Assembly (NCBI GenBank): GCA_030528885.1
Contig: JAUMXY010000011.1
Location: 1 to 61,651 of the forward strand
Origin: Bacteroidales bacterium
GTDB taxonomy: Bacteria; Bacteroidota; Bacteroidia; Bacteroidales; Bacteroidaceae
Length of the DNA: 61,651 nucleotides
Reading direction: 5' to 3'
Positions within the stretch are counted from its first letter, which is position 1, and every line of letters begins with the position of its first letter. Shown here piece after piece: positions 1-7,105 of this stretch. Position numbers and translations under genes: made by a program. The notes under the pieces are model-generated. The model saw only the letters and a list, made by a program, of their open reading frames with translations. It did no database searches and was not told the origin of the DNA.

Positions 1-70
1 CGACTCATAAATCTACCCTTAATCGTGTATTGGATGATAGTTGCGGATTTTAGGCGTTATGCTTATCTTG

Positions 71-188
71 TACTTGAAAACGTAGGAAATTTTCAATTAG
101 ATGCAAGGATAGCATAGTGGTTCTCACGCGTATAGCGTGGGCTACTATTGTTACATCTGCATCTATGGTTTCCTACGACCTTCAAGTA
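71..188. ncRNA. Long rod-like foldback (candidate structured RNA or repeat)
   Basis: Seen: nested complementary arms. 71-78 pairs with 181-188 (8 bp perfect), 81-89 with 169-177 (9 bp perfect), 99-105 with 158-164 (7 bp perfect), 113-120 with 142-150 (8 bp, one bulge) and 125-129 with 135-139 (5 bp, terminal hairpin). About 37 pairs separated by short internal loops make a rod of about 118 nt, upstream of the gene at 262. The short ORF overlapping it (117-326) has no protein character. Inference: a structured RNA (a 6S-like rod is one possibility) or a foldback mobile repeat. The family is not recognised, and the strand cannot be told because the fold is nearly symmetric. Confidence 0.45.
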
Positions 189-261
189 AGAGTGTGGCTT
201 TGTAGTTCACGCTTTTTCGTAGGTTGGACTAAAATGTTTATTAAATATAATACAAAAAATT

Positions 262-840
262 ATGAAGAAGCTGATTGTATCATTCGCATTTGTTTTAATT
301 GCTTTGACATCGTATGCTCAAAGTAGTTCCGAACACCTTACCTTTAAGGGAATTCCCATTGAGGGAAGTATGACGGAATTTTGTCAGAAGTTAAAAGCTA
401 AAGGATTCAAATCTATTGGCAGTGAAAACAATCTTGCATTGTTTATGGGAGACTTTACAGGTCGCAATGCAACTATAGGTGTAACAGCTACAGATGATGG
501 GAAAAGTGTATTTGCCGTAGTTGTGTTGTTTGACCCAAGTGGTGAATGGAATACGCTTGTTAATACTTATAACTATTATAAAGATTTATACACCCGAAAA
601 TATGGCAATCCGACTATTTCAAAAGAGAAGAACCCTGCCCATTCGGATTCCAATATGGCTTTAATGGCAGAAGTTCATCAAGGAACTGTTGTTTGGGGTA
701 GTGCTTGGGAGGTAACAGGAGGAGACATTGAATTATCGATAGAAAAGAATTCTGGTATTTATGAGGGTATGGTAATGATTCGTTATCGTGATTCTCAAAA
801 TGTAGAAACCAAAATTCAAAAAGATTTAGAGGATATTTAG
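262..840 (+). CDS. Secreted protein of unknown function (192 aa)
   Basis: The N-terminus (MKKLIVSFAFVLIALTSYAQ) is a clear signal peptide with the A-Q cleavage end common in Bacteroidota. The mature part (about 172 aa) shows no catalytic motif I recognise. It reads as a small alpha/beta domain with motifs such as FKGIPIEG near residue 28 and a middle region around a tyrosine-rich helix (residues 100-115). Small periplasmic proteins of this sort are common in Prevotella and Bacteroides, usually without assigned function. The next gene (931) has a nearly identical signal peptide and follows after 90 bases, so the two may be co-expressed. The start at 262 is chosen because the signal peptide begins exactly there. 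Confidence 0.75.
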   Translation: MKKLIVSFAFVLIALTSYAQSSSEHLTFKGIPIEGSMTEFCQKLKAKGFKSIGSENNLALFMGDFTGRNATIGVTATDDGKSVFAVVVLFDPSGEWNTLVNTYNYYKDLYTRKYGNPTISKEKNPAHSDSNMALMAEVHQGTVVWGSAWEVTGGDIELSIEKNSGIYEGMVMIRYRDSQNVETKIQKDLEDI

Positions 841-930
841 TATCCAATGTATGTGACTTGTTCAAAATGTGTCTGGTACATGACTAAGAAATACAATCCG
901 TTAATTGTCAAATAATAACATAACAGAATT

Positions 931-1590
931 ATGAAAAAGCTTTTCGTATTATTCGCTTTAATGGTTATAGCTTCTACATCATATGCTCAAGTCTATAAAA
1001 TGTATAAGACTCGGAACTATCATAATCAACTTCGTTTAAATACAATGACAGGCGAAGTACAACAAATTCAAGATGATGGTCAGTCTTGGGAAATTTGTAG
1101 TGCGAGAGAAATTTTAGGAGATAAAGAAGGACGATTTCGCCTTTATGAAACACAGAATATGTGGACATTCATAATGCTTGATACATATACAGGTAAGAAT
1201 TGGCAAGTCCAGTTTAGTGTCAAGGGTGAGGATTACATGTTTGCTGCACCAATCAACATATTTTCTCTTGCATATCCAGAGAAGTCATCAAATTGGACTA
1301 ATAGATTTCAGATGTTTGCCACTGAAAACATGTGGACATTTATATTGTTGGACTCATATAATGGACGACTATGGCAAGTTCAATATAGTACACAAGATTT
1401 AGACAACCTATTTTGTATTCCTATAAATAAATACGAATTAGTAGAAAATAACGAAAGGTGTATATTCTCTATTCAGCCATTGACAAGTATGTATCAATAC
1501 TATCTTATAAACGATAATACAGGTGATATGTGGAAATTTCAGTGGAGTACTAAGGGGGATGATTATAGATGGATTGAAAAATTCAGATAA
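931..1590 (+). CDS. Secreted protein with four internal repeats (219 aa)
   Basis: A signal peptide (residues 1-19, ending SYAQ) is followed by four degenerate repeats of roughly 50-60 aa. Each is built around a motif of the form N-M-W-T-F-I-x-L-D-x-Y-x-G-x-x-W-Q-V-Q-x-S. The two central copies (near residues 75-97 and 133-155) are almost identical; the first (near 29-50) and last (near 186-207) are diverged. This pattern suggests small beta blades or a repeat-built binding domain exported to the periplasm or surface. No enzyme motif is seen and function is unknown. The gene is followed by a tiny membrane ORF at 1605 and then an intrinsic terminator at 1729. Confidence 0.75.
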   Translation: MKKLFVLFALMVIASTSYAQVYKMYKTRNYHNQLRLNTMTGEVQQIQDDGQSWEICSAREILGDKEGRFRLYETQNMWTFIMLDTYTGKNWQVQFSVKGEDYMFAAPINIFSLAYPEKSSNWTNRFQMFATENMWTFILLDSYNGRLWQVQYSTQDLDNLFCIPINKYELVENNERCIFSIQPLTSMYQYYLINDNTGDMWKFQWSTKGDDYRWIEKFR

Positions 1591-1604
1591 ATATTACTTC
1601 CAAT

Positions 1605-1703
1605 ATGCAGCCATTGTTTATTTTGGTAATTTGTATAATTGCTATTTCGGTTATTGTAATAGCAATGATTTCCATAATTATTAACCCTGGCGTACAAGGC
1701 TGA
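1605..1703 (+). CDS. Possible 32-aa single-span membrane peptide
   Basis: ATG at 1605 opens a 33-codon frame ending TGA at 1701-1703. The peptide is almost entirely one hydrophobic helix (MQPLFILVICIIAISVIVI, then a second isoleucine-rich stretch) with a short polar tail NPGVQG. It starts 14 bases after the stop of the repeat protein and ends 25 bases before the terminator, so it would be the last cistron of that transcript. Short hydrophobic ORFs also arise by chance in AT-rich DNA. The position and uninterrupted helix favour a real small protein, but conservation has not been tested. Confidence 0.4.
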   Translation: MQPLFILVICIIAISVIVIAMISIIINPGVQG

Positions 1704-1728
1704 ATTTATGCCAGATTGTAACTTTTAG

Positions 1729-1760
1729 CAGGTGTGCTTGTGTGGCACACCTGTTCTTTT
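1729..1760 (+). terminator. Intrinsic terminator for the 262-1703 gene group
   Basis: The 9-bp arms CAGGTGTGC (1729-1737) and GCACACCTG (1745-1753) are perfect complements with a 7-base loop, followed by TTCTTTTT. It lies 25 bases after the tiny ORF at 1605. Confidence 0.8.
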
Positions 1761-1808
1761 TGGCAACAATAGGTTGATATGCCAATGCCTAATCAGGAGG
1801 GCAACAAT

Positions 1809-1842
1809 AAAAGGCGGATACGAAATTTCGTGTCCGCCTTTT
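1809..1842. terminator. Bidirectional hairpin ending the minus-strand operon
   Basis: Arms AAAAGGCGGA (1809-1818) and TCCGCCTTTT (1833-1842) enclose a second perfect stem (ACGAAATTTCGT), with one T-G mismatch between. It starts 25 bases beyond the stop codon of the S9 peptidase gene on the minus strand, where the transcript would end in a U run, so it most likely terminates that operon. Confidence 0.8.
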
Positions 1843-1866
1843 GCCTTATGTAATCGTGTGTGGGTT

Positions 1867-4008
1867 TTATTTTACTTCGTTCCATGCTGGTGGCTCTACG
1901 CCCAGCAGGTTTTTGACGAAGAAGTCGTAGCGCTTGTGCTCTCCATAGGATTCGCCCATGGTGTGGCGTGCGCCTGGGAGGAGGATGAACTCGAAGTCTT
2001 TGTTGGCCTTGATGAGGGCGTTAACAACTTGGTAGGATGAAGAGGGGTCGACGTTGTCGTCCATCTCGCCTACGACGAGCATGAGCTTGCCTTTCAGGTT
2101 CTTGGCATTTTCTACGTTGGAGCAGTCGATGTAGGACTGGTCGATGGGGTAGCCCATCCACTGCTCGTTCCACCAGATTTTGTCCATGCGGTTGTCGTGG
2201 CATCCGCAAGCAGCATAGGCTGCCTTGTAGAAGTCGCCGTGGAAGAGGAGGGCGCCAAGGGCTTCCTGTCCACCGGCTGAACAGCCGTAGATGCCTACGC
2301 GGTCGAGGTCCATGTATGGATATTTCTCTGCTGCAGCTTTCATCCATGCGATGCGGTCGGGGAAGCCTGCGTCTTTGAGGTTCTTGTAGCAGACTTGCTC
2401 GAAGTCGAGGTTGCGGAATGAGGTGGTCATGCCGTCGAGCTGCACGACGATGAAGCCGAGCTCGGCAAGGTCAGCGAGGTTGTAGAGCCATGGGGTGAAT
2501 GTCTTGGGCACGTACTGGTCGCCGGGACCTGAGTAGATGTATTCGATGACTGGATACTTCTTGTTGGGGTCGAAGTTGCTTGGACGCTGGATGATGCCCC
2601 ACATGTCGGTCTTGCCGTCGCGTCCGGGAGCTACGAATACTTCGGGTGCTTTCCAGCCTGTGCTTTCGAGCTTGCTGATGTTGGCAGTCTCGAGGGTGGA
2701 GATGAGCTTGCCGTCTTTGAGCGAGCGAAGCACGGTGACTGGTGCTTGGTCAACTGTTGAATAAGTGTCAACCAGCACGTTCTTCTCGATGTTGATGGTG
2801 GCGCTGTGGTTAGCACGTTCTGGAGTGAGCTCGACAAGGTTCTTGCCGTTCATGTCGATGCGGTAGTAGTGGATGTTGTAGGGGTCTTCTTCTGCTATCT
2901 TGCCATCGAAGCTGGATGCTGCCACACCCATGTTCTTGCAGTTCATGCCATTGGCTGAGAAGATGATGTAGCCTTTTCCTTTTTCGTCAATTTCGGCATG
3001 CTGTACGTTGCGCACCCAGTATTCGCCTTTGGTGATTTGTGTGAGCTTGTCTTTCTTTCTGTCGTAGAGATAAAGATGTGCGTGTCCGTCGCGGTCGCTC
3101 TTCCAGAGGATATGGTTCTCGCTGAGGTTGCGGCGGAGGTTGCGTGAGTAGGCTACGTATTTGTCGTTCTTCTCTTCGATGAGGGTCTTGACGTTGCCCT
3201 CGAGGTCCATTTCAAGGATGCGGAAGGTTTTGTGTCCGCGTTCGTTGAACTCGAAGGTGAGGGTCTTGTTGTTTTTGTCCCATCGGGGTGATGTGACGTC
3301 GTATTGGCTCTTGAAGAGGTCTGTTGACTTGGGGTAGATGGTGCGCTTGTTCTCTACATCGACAACTACAGGTATGCGGTAGTTGAGGGAGTCGCCCGGC
3401 TTTGCATACTCTTGCTGTGAGTAGATGGGCTGCACCTGGTTGGATGGAGAGGAGAGGGTGTAGGTGACGAAGCGTTTGGGTGCTGGCTTGATGAGCACTG
3501 TTGCGTAGTACTTTCCGTCTGGTGACCATGTGCCCCATGAGGAGTAGTAGCAGGTGTCTACGCCGTCGGCTGTCAGCTGCACGCTGTTTGCGTCGTCTCT
3601 GCCGCTGACGAGGTGCAGGTTGTTTGCTTTATGTATGATGAATGTGTTTTTGTTGACGGGGTTCTCGGCTCTTCCGTCTTTCTCGTCGCGTACAACCATC
3701 CAGTGCACTCCGCTGCCTCCTCCTCTGTATTCGGGACGGCGGCGTGTCTCAGGGTTGCTGATTTGCTTCTTGTCGCCTGTTGCGATGTCTACTTCGTACC
3801 AAACGGTGCTGTCGCCGTTGAAGGTGGAGTATGTGAAGCTGTTGCCTGAGGCGTTGCGTGGAAAGCGTACGTTGACGCTTCCGTTGGTCATTTTGTTGGA
3901 ATACTTGCCTCGGATGGCAAAGGCGTTCTTGTAGTCTTGCGCTGTGCCTTGCGCTGCGGCATGCAGGGTGACTGATGCCAGCATCATGAATGTGATAAGT
4001 TTTTTCAT
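1867..4008 (-). CDS. S9 family peptidase, dipeptidyl peptidase IV-like
   Basis: 713 aa with a signal peptide (MKKLITFMMLASVTLHAAAQ). The first 450 residues match the DPP-IV beta-propeller region, with repeated SPDGKYYATV-type and WSPDGK-type blades. The C-terminal 250 residues form an alpha/beta hydrolase domain. The nucleophile motif is GCSAGG (Ser near residue 575), with the acid in GEMDDNVD (near 650) and His in GARHT (near 682). Family knowledge: these periplasmic enzymes remove dipeptides, often X-Pro, from peptide N-termini. The usual GWSYGG nucleophile elbow is replaced by GCSAGG, so substrate preference is uncertain. It is the last gene of a four-gene minus-strand operon, 26 bases after the gene at 4035. 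Confidence 0.9.
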   Translation of the reverse strand: MKKLITFMMLASVTLHAAAQGTAQDYKNAFAIRGKYSNKMTNGSVNVRFPRNASGNSFTYSTFNGDSTVWYEVDIATGDKKQISNPETRRRPEYRGGGSGVHWMVVRDEKDGRAENPVNKNTFIIHKANNLHLVSGRDDANSVQLTADGVDTCYYSSWGTWSPDGKYYATVLIKPAPKRFVTYTLSSPSNQVQPIYSQQEYAKPGDSLNYRIPVVVDVENKRTIYPKSTDLFKSQYDVTSPRWDKNNKTLTFEFNERGHKTFRILEMDLEGNVKTLIEEKNDKYVAYSRNLRRNLSENHILWKSDRDGHAHLYLYDRKKDKLTQITKGEYWVRNVQHAEIDEKGKGYIIFSANGMNCKNMGVAASSFDGKIAEEDPYNIHYYRIDMNGKNLVELTPERANHSATINIEKNVLVDTYSTVDQAPVTVLRSLKDGKLISTLETANISKLESTGWKAPEVFVAPGRDGKTDMWGIIQRPSNFDPNKKYPVIEYIYSGPGDQYVPKTFTPWLYNLADLAELGFIVVQLDGMTTSFRNLDFEQVCYKNLKDAGFPDRIAWMKAAAEKYPYMDLDRVGIYGCSAGGQEALGALLFHGDFYKAAYAACGCHDNRMDKIWWNEQWMGYPIDQSYIDCSNVENAKNLKGKLMLVVGEMDDNVDPSSSYQVVNALIKANKDFEFILLPGARHTMGESYGEHKRYDFFVKNLLGVEPPAWNEVK

Positions 4009-4034
4009 TTTGTGTGTCTGGTTATATAGCTTGA

Positions 4035-5579
4035 TTAGTAAAAATTAAAGTCTGTGCAGAAATAGTAGTACCACCAGTAGGTGTCTCCGTAGAGGCCTTT
4101 CAGCCGTCTGCCCATTTCTTCGTTGTCTATGCCTGATTGCAGCAGCTGATTGTAGTCGCGGACGAATTGGTTGTATTTGGTGGAAACTGGAGTGTCGAAC
4201 TTGAACCTGTCGAGGGTGATGGGGGAGCTTTCGGCTGTTCCGAGCAGGATGGCTGCTTCTTGGTATAGAGCAGGGATGGGTTGGCCGGGGTGATTGTTGA
4301 CATAGTCGTGGAAGTGCACACAAAAGGCGTAAGCGTCCTGATACCACAGGGATGTGCACATGATGACGTCTTCTAGCAGGGGGGATTGGGCTTGGGTCAG
4401 GTCGGAAAAGTGTTCAAGGATGAACTTTTCGCATAGTCCTTCATCGTGGTCGAGCCGGTCGATGTCTTCGTTGAAAAGAGGTGACAAGGTCTGGAATTCT
4501 TTGCTTTGTATGAGCAGGGTGCTGCTCGCAACCCATGCTTCACGCGCCTTTGCCCATTCTCGATGGAAGAGGCTGTTCTTGAGCATGGCCAGGTATTTGA
4601 TGGCGACATCGAATTCTTTGTTCAGAATGGCACAGCGTGCCAGCATCTTCAGGCTCTTGAAGCTTTGTCCGTACTGAACGGAATTTTCCATAGCCCATCT
4701 GTAGGCATAGTTGATTTGCCCAAAGTGATAATAGATGAGGGAACCGCCTAGGAGGGAGGTACGGATGGTTAATGAATCGCTTACGTTGGGGTTTACGCCA
4801 TGGTTCTTTGTCTTGAACATGTCGTGGATGCGCCCCGTGTGCATGAGGGCAATGTTTTTGTAAACGACCATCAGCCGAGTGGGCTCGTCTTGGCATGCTT
4901 GCATCTCGCTGATGACGTCTTCGAATTGGAATTCGTCGAGTGCACGATACATGCGCATCTCGTGGTGGAAGTTCTTGTCTGTCAGGGTGGTGAGGAAAGA
5001 ACTTTTATGATTGTCCAGCTTCCATGTGCCTACAGTGAAGCTGATGGCTGTGAAGGTTGCGCATAAAGCTATGGGGATTGCTATGTTTGTTGGTCTGCCA
5101 GGTTTGAGTATGTGCAGTGCGTGGAGCAGCTGCTTGCTGATGCAGGAGGCCAGGACTATGAACAGGGTGAGCAGGGTGGGCTGAAAGGCAAAGCCCGGAC
5201 TTTTAGCATAGTAAATCCAATACCCGTAATCAAGCAGGTTGAATAGTAAAAGCAGGGCTGGCGCTAAAGCTATCGGGCTCCATTTGCCCTTGAGCTGGAA
5301 GAGATGGGCTGTCAGCAGGGTGGTGACAATCCAGCATGCGATGATGATGGTGCTGCCTAGCCATGGGTGGTAAAAGAATTGTGTCAGATAGCATGCTGCC
5401 CATGTGCCAAAACCGCCGTAGTGGCTGATGATGTCTTTCATAAATGTATGGCCATTTATAAAGACATTGTTATCTTGTATGGTGTACAGATAATCTCCAT
5501 TCATTGTAGGCAGCAAAAGATATGCGAGCGCAATGAATGCTAGCAGGCTGACGTATAGCGGTTTGGCTTTGGCTTTCAT
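4035..5579 (-). CDS. Membrane protein, probable DUF6057 family (514 aa)
   Basis: The N-terminal half has several membrane helices (residues 8-25, 80-150, 160-185). The C-terminal half (about residues 200-514) is soluble, helical and repeat-like, resembling TPR packing. It is a clear paralog of the product of 7106-9061: both share blocks such as MLARCAI-NKE, the EMRM motif, and a conserved extreme C-terminus YGDT-x-x-W-x-Y-x-FC. Family assignment to DUF6057 is from memory and not verified. Its ATG is immediately adjacent to the stop of the CXXCH lipoprotein gene (5580), which implies translational coupling. Function unknown; the context suggests an envelope complex with the lipoprotein between the two paralogs. 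Confidence 0.8.
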   Translation of the reverse strand: MKAKAKPLYVSLLAFIALAYLLLPTMNGDYLYTIQDNNVFINGHTFMKDIISHYGGFGTWAACYLTQFFYHPWLGSTIIIACWIVTTLLTAHLFQLKGKWSPIALAPALLLLFNLLDYGYWIYYAKSPGFAFQPTLLTLFIVLASCISKQLLHALHILKPGRPTNIAIPIALCATFTAISFTVGTWKLDNHKSSFLTTLTDKNFHHEMRMYRALDEFQFEDVISEMQACQDEPTRLMVVYKNIALMHTGRIHDMFKTKNHGVNPNVSDSLTIRTSLLGGSLIYYHFGQINYAYRWAMENSVQYGQSFKSLKMLARCAILNKEFDVAIKYLAMLKNSLFHREWAKAREAWVASSTLLIQSKEFQTLSPLFNEDIDRLDHDEGLCEKFILEHFSDLTQAQSPLLEDVIMCTSLWYQDAYAFCVHFHDYVNNHPGQPIPALYQEAAILLGTAESSPITLDRFKFDTPVSTKYNQFVRDYNQLLQSGIDNEEMGRRLKGLYGDTYWWYYYFCTDFNFY

Positions 5580-7082
5580 TTATTGGGCGAATTTAGCTTT
5601 TACCGCATCTTCCTTTGCCTTCTGCGTGAACTGCTTTGGTGTTATCTGAACGGGTTCAATCATGAATTCAGGACGGTTGAACGAACGCAGGAAGAACGTG
5701 TAGAAGTTAGGGTCTTTCTGTGGAACTTCAAATGCCTTGTGGGTTTTTCCGTTCTTGTCAAAGTAGGCTATGTATGGGCGGGTGTAATTGCCGTCGTCAC
5801 GTCGCGAAGCTACCATGATCCATCTTCCGTTGCTTGACCATGTTGGATAGCTTTCTGAGCGTGCGCTGTTTACGTTGTTGAGTTTCTGAACTTGCTTGGT
5901 CTTCAGGTCCATCATGTAGATGTCGGCGTCGTTGTGCCATACGTGGAAACATCCGTATTCTGCTTGGGCGAACAGCAAATAACGTCCGTCAGGACTTACG
6001 CGTGGCAATGTGACACTCTGTCCGAGTGAATCAGCTGCATTATAAATCATTTCAACATTGCTGAACTGACGTGTCTCGGGATTGAAGTCAACAGAATACA
6101 AGTCGTACTTTACTTCTTTGTAGCGTTGAATCATTTCTGTTTCTTTCGCAATGGTGTCAATATGGTATTCGAACTCGGCAGAACAGAAATAGAGTTTCTT
6201 GCCATCGGGGCTCCATGTGGGGAAGACTTCCAACTCGTTTTCCAGCTCGGAGATGATGCTGACTTCGTTGTTGTCAACATCGTAAAGAATGAGGTCGCTT
6301 TCTGTGTCCTGCACCTCAATTTTGTTCAGGTCTTTGGTGTGGAAGGACTGTCCGGTCTTGTTAGTGGAGAAGGCGATGAGGTTGTGGGTTGGATGCCATG
6401 CGGGATAGACTCCGGCACTGATGGTCTCATCTATCTTCAGGTCTATCTTCTTGAGTTCTCCATTGTTGACAATCATTGTGCCTCCATATCCTTGTCGCAT
6501 GTGGAAGAGCATGTTGTCTGTCTTGTAGTTCTTGTATGAGTGGCAATTGATGCATTGTCCGACAGATTCTGTGCTGACAGCCATGTTGTTGTAAATCTCT
6601 TTCTCTTCGAAGTTTGTGAGGTTGCGCTGGTTGATGCTCAGCTTCTCGTAGGCAACATAGGATGGCTGGATGACGCGATAGGAGATATATTCATCTATGG
6701 AGTCTTCTGCTACGTAGATATTGAAGGGCTTGAAGGCTTTCCAAGTGTTGTCAATCTTTGCGTAAACTTCTACTTTGATGCTGCCTCCTGTTGCTGCCTC
6801 TCGGATGAGACTCCATTCTTCGTCGTCTATCTGTACTTTCACACCATCGCCATAGGTGAGTTCTCCGCCGGGGTAGGACAGTTTGGCAACTGCTTCTGTC
6901 GCTCCTTCTTGAACTGCGAAATTAAGAGGGCAGATGTTGGCTGGAACAGTCACTTCTGTGTAGTCAGGAGTGATTCTTGGCAACCTGGATTCTTGTTCTG
7001 CGTTGGCTGGAACGGAAGGATGGTTGCATGATGCGATGATTGCTGCAGTGATGAGTGCGGATAATATGTTTTTGATTTTCAT
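5580..7082 (-). CDS. PD40/TolB-like propeller lipoprotein with a CXXCH motif
   Basis: 500 aa with a lipobox ending IIASC (lipidated Cys 19). The segment 135-200 contains C177-I-N-C180-H181, the covalent heme c attachment pattern, with Met 191 and Met 195 close behind as possible distal ligands. The rest has PD40-type blades (FPTWSPDGKKLYF near residue 280, RVSPDGRYLLFA near 360, YPTWSSNGRWI near 410), as in TolB-like propellers. Inference: an outer-membrane or periplasmic lipoprotein combining a mono-heme or degenerate cytochrome-like insert with a propeller. It sits between two DUF6057-like membrane protein genes, 23 bases after one and directly abutting the other. Whether heme is bound is not shown; the motif could instead bind metal. 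Confidence 0.8.
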   Translation of the reverse strand: MKIKNILSALITAAIIASCNHPSVPANAEQESRLPRITPDYTEVTVPANICPLNFAVQEGATEAVAKLSYPGGELTYGDGVKVQIDDEEWSLIREAATGGSIKVEVYAKIDNTWKAFKPFNIYVAEDSIDEYISYRVIQPSYVAYEKLSINQRNLTNFEEKEIYNNMAVSTESVGQCINCHSYKNYKTDNMLFHMRQGYGGTMIVNNGELKKIDLKIDETISAGVYPAWHPTHNLIAFSTNKTGQSFHTKDLNKIEVQDTESDLILYDVDNNEVSIISELENELEVFPTWSPDGKKLYFCSAEFEYHIDTIAKETEMIQRYKEVKYDLYSVDFNPETRQFSNVEMIYNAADSLGQSVTLPRVSPDGRYLLFAQAEYGCFHVWHNDADIYMMDLKTKQVQKLNNVNSARSESYPTWSSNGRWIMVASRRDDGNYTRPYIAYFDKNGKTHKAFEVPQKDPNFYTFFLRSFNRPEFMIEPVQITPKQFTQKAKEDAVKAKFAQ

Positions 7083-7105
7083 GTCGAAGGGTTTATTGGG
7101 TTAAA

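Noticed and set aside
117-326. 69-aa frame over the left foldback
   Set aside because: It crosses the folded element and the signal peptide of the next gene in another frame and shows no protein-like composition.
1732-2040. 102-aa frame across the terminators
   Set aside because: It spans two intrinsic terminators and the 3' end of the S9 peptidase gene on the other strand.
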